Below the pieces are notes generated by a model. The model was not told the origin of the DNA, did not search any database, and worked only from the letters and a program-made list of their open reading frames with translations. Below are positions 1-11,939 of a DNA stretch of 64,000 bases, piece after piece. Where the stretch lies: the NCBI RefSeq assembly GCF_016545825.1, contig NC_052613.1:5952001-6016000 (forward strand). The letters run 5' to 3'. Positions within the stretch are counted from its first letter, which is position 1. Every line of letters starts with the position of its first letter. The stretch comes from Eucalyptus grandis. Taxonomy: Eukaryota > Streptophyta > Magnoliopsida > Myrtales > Myrtaceae. A program made the translations under genes and the position numbers.

Positions 1-426
1 AAAGTTGTAGTTTGTTCTGCTTAAGTTTAGTTATAATTTCTTACAATTCATCACTTCAGTTTATTGAATGTTATTTTATTGGTTGTGCACTTGCATGACC
101 ACCCTTTGCAAGTTAGTGGCTTATGCTAAAATTAATCAAGACTGCTTGCAAAATATTTTTTAAATTAAAATGAAAATGTAGCGAAAGTGCATTAGATTAA
201 TCTCTAGTTTGTAAGAGTAAAGTATTCTCACATACTTTACTTGAGTTTCTAATCAACCCTAATTGATTAGTGGCGGCTCTAAATTGAGTAAAATTGCATG
301 TTTAAATGGATTAATTTTTAGTGTCAAGTTACGATTGGTAGGACTTGGGAGGGTCCATGCTAAATCTTCAGACATAGTAATCCATTAGCCTTCTTTGGGT
401 AATTCACTTTTGGGAAGGTCGCAACA
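1..426 (+). mobile_element. 3' part of a Tat-type (Ty3/Gypsy) LTR, cut by the window edge
   Basis: This stretch aligns by eye to the last 400 or so bases of the LTRs at 54787-57503 and 62116-63325. Shared landmarks, in order, are a tract reading tagtggcg.ctc, a run before agtccattagcct, and the terminus ggtcgcaaca, which matches ggtcgtgaca and ggtcgcgaca in the other two. No primer-binding site follows the end, so it is probably a 3' or solo LTR. It is more diverged than the other two are from each other. Confidence 0.7.
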
Positions 427-486
427 AAGACTTGGATGGAGTGAGAAAACAGCAACAAAGGTGCAGAAGCTAGGCCAGGAAATGGT

Positions 487-498
487 GCTCTTATACCA
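487..498 (-). promoter_or_regulatory. Copia primer-binding site
   Basis: On the minus strand this reads TGGTATAAGAGC, one base away from the usual plant Copia primer site TGGTATCAGAGC, which pairs with initiator-methionine tRNA. It directly abuts the LTR end at 499. Confidence 0.7.
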
Positions 499-746
499 TG
501 TCAGAAAACGAAAAAGAAAAGAAACAACGGATGAAGGAAGAGACCTTTTGCGTTTCTCTTATCACGTATTGATCACATGTACAATATTCTTTATATAATG
601 CAAAGTATGAATAATAAATTGAAAGAGAATATTCTATGCTGATCTAAAGAATCAAATCTAATCTGAAGAGTCAATTCTAATCCTAGATTGATTTATTCAA
701 TCAACCAATCCTGCAATGATATTGCTTATCTTCCACTGGTAGAACA
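499..746 (-). mobile_element. Ty1/Copia-type LTR (solo or truncated element)
   Basis: On the minus strand the unit starts TGTTCTACC and ends TTCTGACA, so it has TG...CA ends, and it is followed immediately by a Copia primer site. A TATA-like TATATAAAG lies inside at about 590-600. Only about 60 bases of internal sequence follow before the Tat LTR end at 426, so no gag or pol is present here. The second LTR was not found in the window. Confidence 0.65.
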
Positions 747-1680
747 GTCAAAACACGTCCTCTCCCAATAAAAGTAGTAATAAATGGTGGCTTGAATTTG
801 TTCATATAAATGTCACATTTTTAATTTCCTCGTCTCAACAGATTTTGCCTTAAGATTTTGGGACAAATTGCGATAGGCTTGCATGTTGTAATAATGTGAG
901 CTCTTTCTTGCCATCATCCACCTTGGTAATATTTAGAACTAGGCGAAGGTCTTTAAATGGCTTGTTATTTTAACCAAAAGAAACTCATTTCTGTACCCAT
1001 TGAGTTTTTCAAAAGATGTGTCACCTAGGCGTATCGAGAAGTTTTTATTTCGAAAAGACGATAACTTTTTCGAGAATTATCAATGAAAAAAATGTGAAGG
1101 TTTTCTATTATATTCAAGTGGGTGTGGAAGGTCGTTTAAGCAATTGTTTTCGGGTAGAGAGATGGACGTGAAACATTGACAATTTCAGGTCAAGTTGTGG
1201 AGTCTTGGTCCGGCAAGTACTGCTAATGTATACAAAGCCATCTTTTGTTCCCACTGGAGGCGTTGATCGTCATTTCCAAAGAAGCACCTTTTTGTTCGTA
1301 TGCTCTTAGTATGGGATGACATGGAAGGTAGCGGTGGTCACTTTATGCACGTGGAACACTGATAAAAGATTTTCTGTCCATCTTAGCCGTATATATCATC
1401 CAAATGTTGATTTTAAAGGAGGGTTCAACCATCGCATGCATCACCAAACTATGCTTAAAGGTGAATATTCTTGACGCATGCGATCTCCATGTGATAAAAG
1501 TAGTCGCGAATGTTTCTATTATTTTTTAGCCTCGGTAGAGAAGAAAATTGATAATGTTTGATAAAGTTTTGTCTCAGTTGATAACGCTCTTGGAAAAAGA
1601 AGAGGGGAGATCGAGGACTCTGAGCGCGCCAAATTTGTCTAGAATGTAACTAGCATCAGTCGTCAACGATCCTAGGGTTT
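747..1680. other. Unassigned AT-rich intergenic sequence
   Basis: I see no convincing reading frame, repeat or RNA gene in this stretch. Confidence 0.4.
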
Positions 1681-2190
1681 TCTGTTAAGCAGGTTGCAGT
1701 AGCTCTGGAAGAGCCTCTGCTTTGGAAGGGGAAGCATGCTTAAAAGTTGGCTGTTCTCCATCAGTAATCTTCTCCTTGTTATTGCCAAATTATTGGAAAC
1801 CTTGCGGGCTTGGTCATTTTTGGTTGCCTTTTGCATAAGCATGGAGAGGGAATGGTGAGATTTGAAACAAGCCTAGCGGCTGGAGAAGAATTGTTCGACC
1901 GACGGCTTGGGTCAGCCACCAACCTCCATTTTCGGCCTCTTTGACAAAGCCACTTTACTCCGTGCTCGGTCTGGGTCTAGTAACCTCAAAGGAGCAGAAG
2001 ACAATATTCTTACCTTAAGCATCCTCATTTTAGCAAACTCTTTTTTCTCGACTAATCTCCACAAATGCACGTGAAAGATCATGTCCATACATGTCAGGCA
2101 AGGCTTCACGACAGAGTGACATGAATGAATCTCAAGATTACTTTTAGTGGCAAACGCGGACGGACAGGATCTACAAGCATTCAAGTCAAC
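1681..2190. repeat. Block shared with the right edge of the window (63633-64000)
   Basis: Order and spacing of several landmarks are shared with 63633-64000: taatctt.tgcttgttat, tttgacaaagccac, tggtctggttctag-like, aaggagcat/aaggagcag, taagcatc, and ctcgacaaatctc-like. Both copies lie downstream of a Tat LTR end (1.25 kb here, 0.3 kb at the right edge). One frame reads G-Q-P, then D-K-A-T, then S-G-S-S with K-G-A in both copies, so it may be the tail of an old coding exon. I do not recognise the family. Confidence 0.55.
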
Positions 2191-3080
2191 AAGGTTTTCA
2201 ATTCCACTCAGTTAATTCTTTGAGGCCGGCTCTGTCGCCTCTTTCGCAACTGAAAGAGCAATGCAATAGGATTGCATGCAAATGCATGATCAGAAACCAA
2301 GTTAAGGGAAAACTTGCAAAACCTCAAATATTAGAGACGTGTAAAGCACAAACTATTTCTTCGGCGGTAGGTCAAAGATTCAAATATCTAGAGATTACAT
2401 ATTTTGAAGAGAAATATGACATAAACAAACAACAGCAATGAGACTGACAGGCTCCAATATTTATCGTATTTGCCAAAGTAATTGGCTAGGAAAGAAACCT
2501 CCAACCGATGCCCAAATTTGTAGAAGCCATCTGAAAAAAGAACAAAAAAACATACGGTGGTGAGAATCAAACCTTGTTCGTATCAATAGAATAAGCAGGC
2601 CAACTTAGCTGTTAATGCGAAAGCTACTGAAAAAAAAGAAGAAAAAAGTAAACCTAAATTAAGCGTTTAATACTACAGAAGTAGTCATCATGTTTCACAA
2701 AGTTTTCTGAGCTCCTTGCACAGGATGCGGGAAATTCAATTGATGCGAGGGCCTATCGTCAATTCATGCTATTGTTTCCCCTCACGCAAACATGCCGTCC
2801 AGCATCACATCTCATTTAGGAGAAAACACTGGATACTATATTTTCAATCTTCGACCCTCCTATACGTCCTCCTTTCTCTCTCTAGATCCCTTTCTCCTCC
2901 AAAGAACCATGGCATCATGGAGCGTCTTCCTGACAAGTTATTCGGGAAAAAGTATAGTTTAGTGACTGTAGCTTGCCACCTACAGTCCAGTGAAGTCATA
3001 GCCGGGCCGCTGTAAGTTGCCACGGCCACAACCGGTCTTTTTCTTCCCTACCCTCCTTTCTCTCTCGGCGTTGTCTCGTG
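2191..3080. other. Unassigned sequence
   Basis: A short ATG frame at about 2908 (M-A-S-W-S-V-F-L-T) follows a pyrimidine-rich leader but stops after 17 codons. Nothing else is recognisable. Confidence 0.3.
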
Positions 3081-3082
3081 TC

Positions 3083-3332
3083 ACCACCTTCCAAACACTG
3101 AGTTCAACATCTGAGATCAAGTTGTTGACACTCGGACTCTTGTATTATCTTCACTCATCGACTTGTCCCAGCAATTGGCCGGATCAAGGGTGCCATGAAG
3201 ACCCACCAGAACGGGATCAGAGCACTTTGGCATACTTGGCCCAAAGCTCATTTGGTTGCTCCCGCAGGTACATATGATATAATTAGGTTGGAGTGAGACT
3301 AAAGGACGGCGAGTAGCCATAGTAACTCTCAC
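3083..3332 (-). repeat. 3' flank shared by NHL pseudogenes 1 and 3
   Basis: Read on the minus strand, this matches the sequence after NHL pseudogene 3 at about 19965-20120. Both contain gagcaaccaaatgagctttg followed by ccaagtatgc and tccgatcccgtt-like text. It shows that the duplication included downstream sequence and that the two copies lie in opposite orientation. Confidence 0.65.
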
Positions 3333-3419
3333 TCTCTCTCAGCTATCGTCAACTTCATTGATGAACAAACAACTTCCACGATGATAGTAAAAATAACCTA
3401 GGCAGGAACTTATATTTTC

Positions 3420-4092
3420 TCACCATAACTGAGTGATGATGTCGGGCTTGCAGCTCAGGGTGCCTCCAAGGATCATCCAATCACCACTGGCCTCGCCTTC
3501 AGTCGGAGCCATGAAGGTCGCACCCACGCATGAGATGCACGCGTCGAACACCGCCACCCACCATGGGCCCAAGTGCAGCCTCCGCTTGGCTTTTGCCACC
3601 ACGTCAATGGACACCACCCCGCCCTTCAACATGCTCACCAGGACCTTCACGTTTGAGTCATTGACGACTGCCAGTGTTGACAGGGCCTCGGATTGGACTG
3701 TGGTGATGTTGCGGGGGCCCTGAGTGAAGGCAGGAACAAGGGAGGGATGAGAGAGAGCGAGTCGGCCTTGGAAACTCAAGAGGAGCTTCATGTGAGTGTA
3801 CTTGACAGTGATGAAGGGACTGGGGTTCTTGACGGAGAGAGCGATGTTCCATTGAGCGGTGACATGGGAGGTGGAGATGTTGAGGGACGAAAGGGAAGAG
3901 CCTGGGTTGAGCCTGAACTTCGGAGGCATTCCAGCAGGTATGGCCAGGAAGATGACCATGAGGAGGCCGAGAATAGTGAGCACGGCATACACGATGCAGC
4001 GGCAGCTGATCAGCTTGTACCGGCCAGACTGTGGTGGCTCTGGGGATGCCGGATTATTAGCCGCTGGGGGTTGGATGGGGGAGGGTTCTCAT
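3420..4092 (-). pseudogene. NDR1/HIN1-like (NHL, LEA_2 domain) gene, copy 1; frameshift near the start
   Basis: NHL proteins are small plasma-membrane proteins linked to defence and stress. They have a short cytosolic N-terminus, one membrane helix and an extracellular LEA_2 domain. Here the frame is open from 4088 to the stop at 3420-3422 (about 222 codons). It shows a basic Cys-rich stretch (K-L-I-S-C-R-C), a helix around I-L-G-L-L-M-V-I-F-L-A-I-P-A-G, the LEA_2 core (S-L-N-I-S, Q-W-N-I-A-L-S-V-K-N-P-S) and a C-terminal beta region ending in Q-L-W. The only plausible ATG, at 4092-4090, matches the starts of copies 4 and 5 but is out of frame by a net 2-base loss or 1-base gain before about 4045. 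In the LEA_2 frame a TGA overlaps that ATG. The next in-frame Met is inside the helix (3959), so the product would lack its anchor lead. This is the best-preserved copy. A rare downstream start or unseen upstream exon cannot be excluded. Confidence 0.8.
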
Positions 4093-4574
4093 TTGCAAAT
4101 TGTTGTGTCGAGTGAATGTTCTTATTCTAAACATATTTTTGTGTGGAGTGTTATTCGGACACACCAACTTATTACAGGGGCCAAATGACTAGCGAGCGTT
4201 GTAGGGGCAGGCAATGAATCGATCGATAAGCATTGCCCCGTTAGACAGGATAAGCAGGTACCTTCGCTCTTATAATCACCAAAAAGGTGGGGGATTGTCG
4301 CTTTTATTCATTAAAAAACAGAAGGGTTGAATTGGAGTGCACTGGGGTTGAGAATTCTTCCACAAGAAACAATTATGGTCTATTTCCACCGCTGTTGCCG
4401 GGAAGATTCATTGGTCTATCGACTTTAAGGGTTCTTTCCGTTGAGTTCTGCTTTCGTCATTTTACCGTGAGGCTAGATTAAGTATTTGGGCTTTTAAAAG
4501 GCATGAACACAATTTTAGGCTCTTTTCTTACCTTTACCAAAAAAGAAAAAAAAACACACACATACACAATTTTA

Positions 4575-4760
4575 GGCACCGTTTGTTTCAAAGAAAATAA
4601 ATAATTTTAAAAAAAATTGAAAACGATTGTTTGTATTATTTGAAATAATTAGCCAATTATGAGAATATTTTCCTTTAATTCATTTTTATAAACGATACAT
4701 ACGATCATTTTAAGGAAAATGTTTTCTAAATCATTAATTTTTTGTGAAACAAGCGGAGCC
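4575..4760. mobile_element. PIF/Harbinger-like (Tourist-type) MITE, 186 bp
   Basis: The termini GGCACCGTTTGTTTC on the left and GAAACAAGCGGAGCC on the right are near-perfect inverted repeats. TTA flanks both ends (4572-4574 and 4761-4763), the usual 3-bp target duplication of this superfamily. The inside is AT-rich with no coding capacity. A related right end is visible at about 5140-5166. Confidence 0.8.
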
Positions 4761-5345
4761 TTAAATGCTTGGGTAATTGTTTGCATCTCTCTATGTCGGT
4801 TATCATTGATTCATTAACAGACTTCGCCGAATGTAATTATATAACAATCGTTCAATCGGAATGGCTTGAGGTAGTTCAATGTCGTGCGGACAATTGTCTC
4901 TTTGGAACTAGTCTTAAGATTAAGATATACAGTCAATAGATTTATCTTAAAGAACTACCACTGTAGCCCACAGGATGCGCAGGTTTATTATCGATTGTTT
5001 TCTAGAATAACATTATTAATTAATTTGAACGAACTTATTGAGATATTTAGATCTTTATCTATTTATGAAAAAAAAATCGTCCATTTGATTTTGTTAGCAA
5101 TCCAAGCAATCTTTTTTAGATAAATATTTTCCCAATCATATATTTTTTGCAAAATAAACAGAGCCTAATCTAATTAATTTTCCTTACTAATAGAAAGAGG
5201 TCTGTTGTCAATAAAAACGAAACATAACTGTTTATTTTTGCTATGAAATATCTACTCAAAGTTTTCTCGAGTGGCTTTAAATAGGCTTGAATGACCTACT
5301 AAAAAGCTTGTAGCATTGCAAGACAATGAGCATTTTCCCTAAAAG

Positions 5346-5599
5346 TGTATTGTTGTTTGGTGAATATCTCAAAGAATGAATGCAACTAATGCAATGTATG
5401 AGCAGCCTATGCGTTGTGGTGCAACAAGGCGGTCTTGATGATATCCTTCGTGGTCTGGTCTAGAGAAGGAAACTAGTGATGAAGGTTGTGGTGGAGATTT
5501 AAGTAAAGGCATGTTGGTGTAGACGAATACTTGAATTAAGGGGAAACATATCTAATGCCAAGCTCCCACATGAGAGGGAAAATTTTGAAGATACATGAG
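5346..5599 (+). mobile_element. Partial TRIM internal domain
   Basis: It shares order and wording with 5846-6099 (tttggtgaatatc..aaagaatgaat, cctatgcgttgtggtg, tagagaaggaaac, gaattaaggggaaa). It is therefore the remnant of an extra internal unit upstream of the first TRIM LTR. Confidence 0.6.
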
Positions 5600-5801
5600 T
5601 GAGTTGTGTTGGAAAAGTTTTACATTAGGGAATTGGTAGGGTGTAAAGCTGTAAATTTATCCTAATTTGTTCATAACTCATTAGTTTAAATTTTACAATG
5701 CAGATGGATCCAATTGGTTATGTTGACGAGGTTAGACTTTGGTTCCCTCTTGGTGATTTCCTTGAGTAAAAGTATTAGAATTTTATTATGTGATCATAAC
5801 A
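5600..5801 (+). mobile_element. TRIM LTR, locus A, copy 1
   Basis: This 202-bp unit begins TGAGTTGTGTT and ends ATCATAACA. The next bases, agtattagagttgatgg, resemble the plant primer site TGGTATCAGAGC with the common GATGG extension. It is paired with the LTR at 6100-6300. No protein is encoded, as expected for terminal-repeat retrotransposons in miniature. Confidence 0.7.
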
Positions 5802-6099
5802 AATAGTATTAGAGTTGATGGTTGATTGGTGGCCTACTCCCAATATATATCAATGTTTGGCGAATTTTAAAGAATGAATATGATCAACACAGTTTTCGGG
5901 CAACCTACACGTTGTGGTGTAGCAATGCAGTCTCAATGATAGCCTTCAATGTTTGGTTTAGAGAAAGATACCGAAAATGAAGGTGGGTGTCGGCAATATA
6001 AGTTGAGACGTGTTGATGTAGAATGATAATTGAATTAAAGGGGGAGATAGATGTAATCCTTAACCTATATGTGAGGGGGAGATTATAGAAATGCATATG

Positions 6100-6300
6100 T
6101 GAGTTGTGTTAAAGAAGTCTCAAGTCATGGAATTGGTGTGGTGTTGACTATTTTATATACCTCAGTTGACTCATAACTTATTGATTTAAACTCTTAAATA
6201 AATGTGGTTCTAATTGAATATATTGATGGACTCGAACTTGATATTCCTCTTAATGATCGCCCCAGCTGAAGGTGTTGAACTTTGCCATGTGCTCATAACA
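6100..6300 (+). mobile_element. TRIM LTR, locus A, copy 2
   Basis: This 201-bp unit begins TGAGTTGTGTT, ends CTCATAACA and is preceded by a purine tract (gtgagggggagat) that can serve as a polypurine tract. The internal region between the two LTRs is about 300 bp with no open frame. The right edge abuts a broken NHL relic. Confidence 0.7.
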
Positions 6301-6311
6301 AAAGATGTTGT

Positions 6312-6527
6312 TGAGGGACGGAAGTGAAGAGCCCGAGTTGAGCCCAAACTGTGTCAGCATTCCGACAGGTTTCGCCTAGAAGATAACCATGAGGAGGCCA
6401 AGAATAGTGGGTGTGCAAATGCAATACAGTGAACGATGATCAGCTTGCACCGGTAGGACTGAAAAGGCATTTTGGTAATGCCAGATTATAATTCGCACCG
6501 GGTGGGATGGCGTGGATGGGGTGTCAT
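6312..6527 (-). pseudogene. NHL-like gene relic, copy 2, 5' part only
   Basis: On the minus strand the start context caaATG and the order Y-R-C-K-L-I-I, I-L-G-L-L-M-V-I-F, then S-L-N match NHL copies 1, 4 and 5. The frame is broken early (the ATG frame stops within 14 codons) and a stop replaces the residue after V-I-F. Homology ends at 6312, about 11 bases from the TRIM LTR. I could not find the 3' half on the other side of the TRIM array. Confidence 0.7.
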
Positions 6528-8299
6528 TTGGAATATTTGTGTAAATAGTTTTCATTTCTATGAGTACTTTTGTGTAAACTTTGGTGAGGAAACAACAATT
6601 TAAAGGCCGAAAGTGCAGCCGTTAGTGTTGAAGAGTTTTCCGTCGTTGATTAATGCTCTCTAGAAGGTTGCCACACGACTTTTCCTCTGTTACCCTTTTG
6701 CATAAGAGGGGCACCGTCGGCAAGTAACACGTGTTAGCTTTATCGATGTTAGGCTTGTCATGATAACGAGAATTTTTAGAGTTCCTGAGAACAGGAGATT
6801 TGTGTTCATTTATCCTCGTTTCATTCATTTTTCTTGCTTGCTTGCTTGTTCTTGCCACGTGTGATATGTAATGTTGACTGTAAATGCATTTGAATTAAAG
6901 CTTGTCAATTTTGTGGCAAACTCTTGTGTTGATTATTATGATTGTCAAACTTTGTGGCAAACGCACAGGTTGAAATAGAAAAACTCTTAGTTTCATGGTT
7001 GCTCCCGAGTGTGGAAGGCTGTAGTCTTCTCGATCTGTTTCCAACGTGCAATATTTGGATATAAGTATCTTATTATTGTTTATGTAATTATTGAATGTAC
7101 AATTGTTTTTGGTCCTTATAGAACGTCTCACTACAAGTGAAACACAGGAATTTTGTAATTGCTAAAGTTACTAGATAATGTGTTAGTCTTTGGTAGCGAA
7201 GCTTGTGAACTTCCAGGAAATTAAAAAAAAAAAAAAAAAATTTATCACAGTCGTCTCATAGACCCACCCATTAACCAAATCAAACCTGTATATCTGGTAA
7301 ACGGGTGGGTCTAGGAACAACTCGGCAGATTTCCACCATGAATCTAGGAATCAGAATAGCGAAAATCAGCCCATCTTGAAACTGATCATGGAGCTTCCAT
7401 ACATCGAAATCTTCTCGTTGCTTTTACAAGAAAGAAACCTAATTCTAACCAAGTCATTTCAAGTTTCTCTTAAGGGATATGTCGACCCTCATTTTATTCA
7501 TGTCTTGGAAAACTATGAAAAAAACTATATGAGGTGTGGATATATGTATCTTTCAAAAGTTTTAGGTGGCTTGCAATGATCGAGTATGTAATAAAATATA
7601 AAAAGAGAAATAAGACACATTATTGAAACATATAAAATTGGGAGGGTACGTTTGGTTTAATATTGCCAAAGCCTTTTAGGTTCCAAAGTCTCTTGGACAA
7701 ATGCAAATAACGTTTGATAAATTTTTTGAAGATTTTTAGGGAAACGCGATTGCCTTTAAGGTCTTTAGCCCAAGGTGCTTTAAAAAATGCAAATACAATT
7801 TTTTTCTTCCAACTTTGCCCTTGCTCAACTTTTATACTTTCATAAACATCCCTACCTCATGCAACCTCATCACCCGTGAGACTAGATCTGGCTGACGACA
7901 AGCTAATTTAGCATCGACAAGCCATGTAACCCTAGGTGACGCCTAAGGTCAAGCAACCTCACACAGTGCTTGCTAGCGGCCAATTTAGCTCACAGGTGGC
8001 TAAGTTCTGCCAGCAAATAGTTTGAGAGTATTTTTTTAACAAAAATCTTTTACAAAGTATAGTTTTTTCCCCAACGGTATTTAAGTCAAGGTCGTTTCCT
8101 GATCTGTTTTTAAAATAAACTTCACAAAACGCTACTTATATTCCTAAATATATCTTTTTACCCCCAAAAACTTTCTATTTTCTCAAAAGCTTTGCCCCGA
8201 AACAGAACGGAATGCACAAATTCCACGCAAACATCTTCTCTTCAGAGGGTTTGGTTACGAATAAACGCCCGACGCCCAGGAACGTCGTCGTCATCGAGC
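6528..8299. other. Unassigned AT-rich sequence with one strong hairpin
   Basis: Apart from the hairpin at 7260-7312 and an A17-like tract at about 7223, no supported feature was found. Text at 7640-7800 (acgtttggtt) resembles a MITE end, but I could not find its partner. Confidence 0.35.
7260..7312. repeat. Perfect-stem type hairpin, 18-bp arms
   Basis: The left arm AGACCCACCCATTAACCA pairs with the right arm TGGTAAACGGGTGGGTCT with two mismatches and a loop of 17 bases. It may be the remnant of a fold-back MITE or a small structured transcript. Confidence 0.6.
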
Positions 8300-8399
8300 G
8301 CGACCTCATTGAGGGCATGAAAACGTGATCACATGTAAAAACAGCGATTTGGGGACAATCCGACGACGAATGCGGTGACCTTTTGCCTCATTAGTGGGT

Positions 8400-11050
8400 T
8401 TCTTAAAGCAATTTTTACATTGCGACGTGATTCTTTTATAAATTGAACTATTATTTAGGGCAAAATAATATTGTTGAAAACTAATAAAAAGTGCCAATGA
8501 TACATAAAATATGTTAAGAGAGTTTCTTTAACATACCTACGAGATACAATTGGAAAACATTATTCGTGATCGCTCCTGTTCATAGCAAAGAAGCGCGCAG
8601 CAATGTGAAAACTACCGCAAGAAACCCTAAAAATCCGTTTTCTTTTCACATGTGCAAATGAAAAAGACGACCCTCCATCTCAAAGGGCTCAATTTTCATT
8701 AAAAACCAGGACAATCTTAGTGAGGGATTACTTTTAAAATCAAGTAATGGACACCAAACCTAAAATTTCTTCCCGGCATGTATAATAATGCTTCTTAAAC
8801 TGAAAATCTTCACACCGAATGTTGGGTGATCTTGAGCCCTCTTACTCCAAAAGTTAGCTTAAAAAGTAAGACTTGCCCCCACACTTATAAACCCACCACC
8901 AGTCCCTTCTATAGTCAAAGTAGGACAACCTCAATATCCGCATATTGGTGTTGCATGTGGTGAAAGAATCCCAGGCGGACCCACTTTTGGGGACATGTGT
9001 AGCTCTCGTGGACATTCAGGCATCCAATTCAGACACAGTTTTCATCATTAAACTTAGTGCTGTGAAATAAGTACCACAGGGTCTCAGTTTGTAGATGCTG
9101 AGCTCGGATTTAAGGCTTTCACTCAATCACTCAATCACTCAATTCAATGACCAATTTCGATTCTGGAGGCGCATTTTTGTAATTTTCAAGGAGACCGGCC
9201 TTTTAGCCCAAAAGAATCGACTGTGTTGTTTTATGATGTTTAGGAACCAAAGGAAATCCACGATTAACTTGTAGTATTTTTAGTGTAAATTCAAGATAAG
9301 TGACTATCACGTTTAAGAGTTCTTAGGGCTTCATCTTTTATTTTCCCTTAAATTGTAATATAGTTTAGCGTTTAATAGTTGGGAAATTTCATTTTAACGT
9401 ACAACACCTTCAACGTATTATGTAATGAAATGAACATACCAAAATGCGAGGCGGTGAAAAGCCCCGACGCCAATGAAAAGTGGGCACTTTGGCCGCAGAA
9501 GGGTTTTACAAAGCGACAGACTTTTGATCACTGCAAGTCGTCAACGGCTACACAATCTCTTAGCACTCGGCCACGATCCTTAGCCATGGATACGATGCAA
9601 GGGACGATGTACACAATCCCCCAACAGTCCCTATCAATTATTACTCAGATCCCGAAGGCCAACACAATAGAACCACGATCCTATAATGTTATCCTACGCT
9701 AATATCTACGGAGTGTAAGCTTGCTTTTTGAGCACTTTAATTTCTTCGAAATAACAACATCAGAGCCACAACACGACCGGCCAAGACCTATAACACCTGG
9801 AGAGAGGTGGTGAGCTTAATGCAGCACTCGACAACCCGCTACTCTATGAGAATACCAGCAAGGACCCTTCCGGCCTAAGGGTTCTCGTGTGACGTTTAAA
9901 TCGGGGGTAAAGCCGCCCACGTTCGACGAAGAAAAGCATTCTAAATTCTTAATTATTTAACTTTCTTATATCTTAGTTGTGTCCACAAAATTCCTATTGG
10001 AAAAAGAAAAAGAACAACGAGAAAGAAAGACTCCCCTCTCTTTTTGCATGGGCGATGTTTCCCCGTCCCTTAGTTCAGACAAGGCATCTGTCCGTTTGTC
10101 GGCGTGAGTTCCCTTTCTTGACTCAATTGAATTTAACAGGAAACTTCGCAAAAAGAAAAAATAATGTGAGATAAAAGGAAAGTGTAGCAGTCCATTATGT
10201 TCCAAGAGAAGATTTTGCGAAATTTCTTTGCATGTATTATAGGGAGCATGTGATGTCACAATTCCCGTCACTCATTTGTTGTTCTTGTATGTTATCTTGT
10301 TGGAAATGAACCTATAATGAATGTTCGGGTAAAAATAAGCCTCGTTTATAACTTATAAAGAGAACCTGACATTCTTTCGTTTTTTTTTTTTTTTTTATTT
10401 GCAGTTTTTATATAATGTAACTTTAGGTTTGGAGTTTACAATATTAAAAAGTATTGAGTTTCGATGATGAAATTAAGAAGCATGAAAGGTTTGAGATGCA
10501 AAAAAAAGAACAGATATCTTTGCGGTTGGACATGAGATCTTGGGTTAAATTGGATTGGGGAAAAAAAATCATTGAATATTCCTAGAGCATAGTTCGATAG
10601 CCTTCACGTCAGTCACAGCTCTACCTAGATGATTAACTTGTTCGAGTAAGTTGATGATAACCGATATAGAGAGATATAAAATTAGTCAAACATTTAGTAT
10701 GCCTCTTAAGAGACAAAATGCTCATCCTTTTTTTTTCTTTTTTGTCATTACTTGAAATAATATTTGAATTCTAAGGAATAACAAAGAAATTATATGTTGA
10801 GTCAACATTTGATATTTATTAGAAGTTTAAGTGTTCCGGAATGATAGGGTATATAAAGAAGGAGGAGAAAATGTAAGTCATTCTAAATACATTTAACAGT
10901 GCAGCAGGCCAAAATTCAAAGCGTATCTAATTCAAATCATCACCAAAAGGATGTAGTAAAACATTTATTGGGAGTACAACTTGGTAAACAAATCCAATAC
11001 ATTCTGGAAAAATGCAAGACTAAAATATCACTAAACTAGAGGGCAGCAAT
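8400..11050 (+). repeat. Duplicated upstream region, copy A
   Basis: It aligns block by block with 14570-15360 and 17090-19100. Examples are ttgttgaaaactaat.aaaagtgc, caatgtgaaaact, agggctcaattttcat, cactgcaagtcgtc, cagtccattatgttcc, tttctttgcatgtattatag and gatgtcacaa.tcccgtcact. Copy B is followed by NHL pseudogene 3. Copy A has no gene after it. Confidence 0.65.
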
Positions 11051-11939
11051 GGTGGAGTGCACTTATAAAACAATTGACCGTATAGGTAAGAATCTTGATT
11101 TGAAATGTTTGCTTTGTTTTGATAACAACTTTTTCCCTTCAAAGGAATCGTGGGATTCGTACCCTTCACCCTATGATGAAGCTTTGCCCGATACACACGG
11201 CCGTGATTTATTAATGTGCATTGTGGAGATTAGTGGCTACTTTGTCAAAAGAGGCCATTTTCTCCATCATTAATGACTACTTTCCATGGAGAAAAAAAAA
11301 ATACTTGACTTTTCTGCCATTAAGATCAGGAACGATCATATTTTGAAGCATTAGCTTCTTGCTGTTTCAAGTTTTAGCTGGCACGCATCCTCCCTCAACT
11401 TGGTCGAGGCTTGTTCCTTCGAAATTGTGATTTGACTCTCTGTATTCGTGTACTCAACTCTCCACAATATTAAGAAAAAGCAATAGGCAGGAGACAATCA
11501 TTTTGCAATGTCCTCGCGTGGACCTACATTATTGTGTCCATGACGACCCACCTCACGTCAGAAAGTCTCTTGTTAGTTGCTTAAATTTTTCCCTAGAGAG
11601 AGAGACTGTAGTGAGTGGAGTCCCATCAGAATCTAAGAGAGAGATACTGTAGTGTGTGGAGTCCCGACGGGATCCAATGAAAGATTGTTTTAAATTAATC
11701 TCTGGACTTGACAATTCATTAGTCACAACCGACTTTAAGTAAAAGATGAGTGCCATCCACTGAATAATATGCAAGTATCATTATTTCGATTCTCGAATGT
11801 GACTTCCCCCTGTTGTCGCTTCCGTCGCTCTTCTTGACTTCGAAGCGGCAAGCGTAAAGAAATGCCGCCAATTTTGGAGACATCCCAAGGTGGATAGGAA
11901 GTTTTTAAGCAAAAATCAAGTTTGATAATTATACAGAAT

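Noticed and set aside
9379..9702. 107-codon plus frame starting with M-G-N-F-I-L
   Set aside because: It has no recognisable motif, and the duplicate region at about 15170-15300 does not keep the frame.
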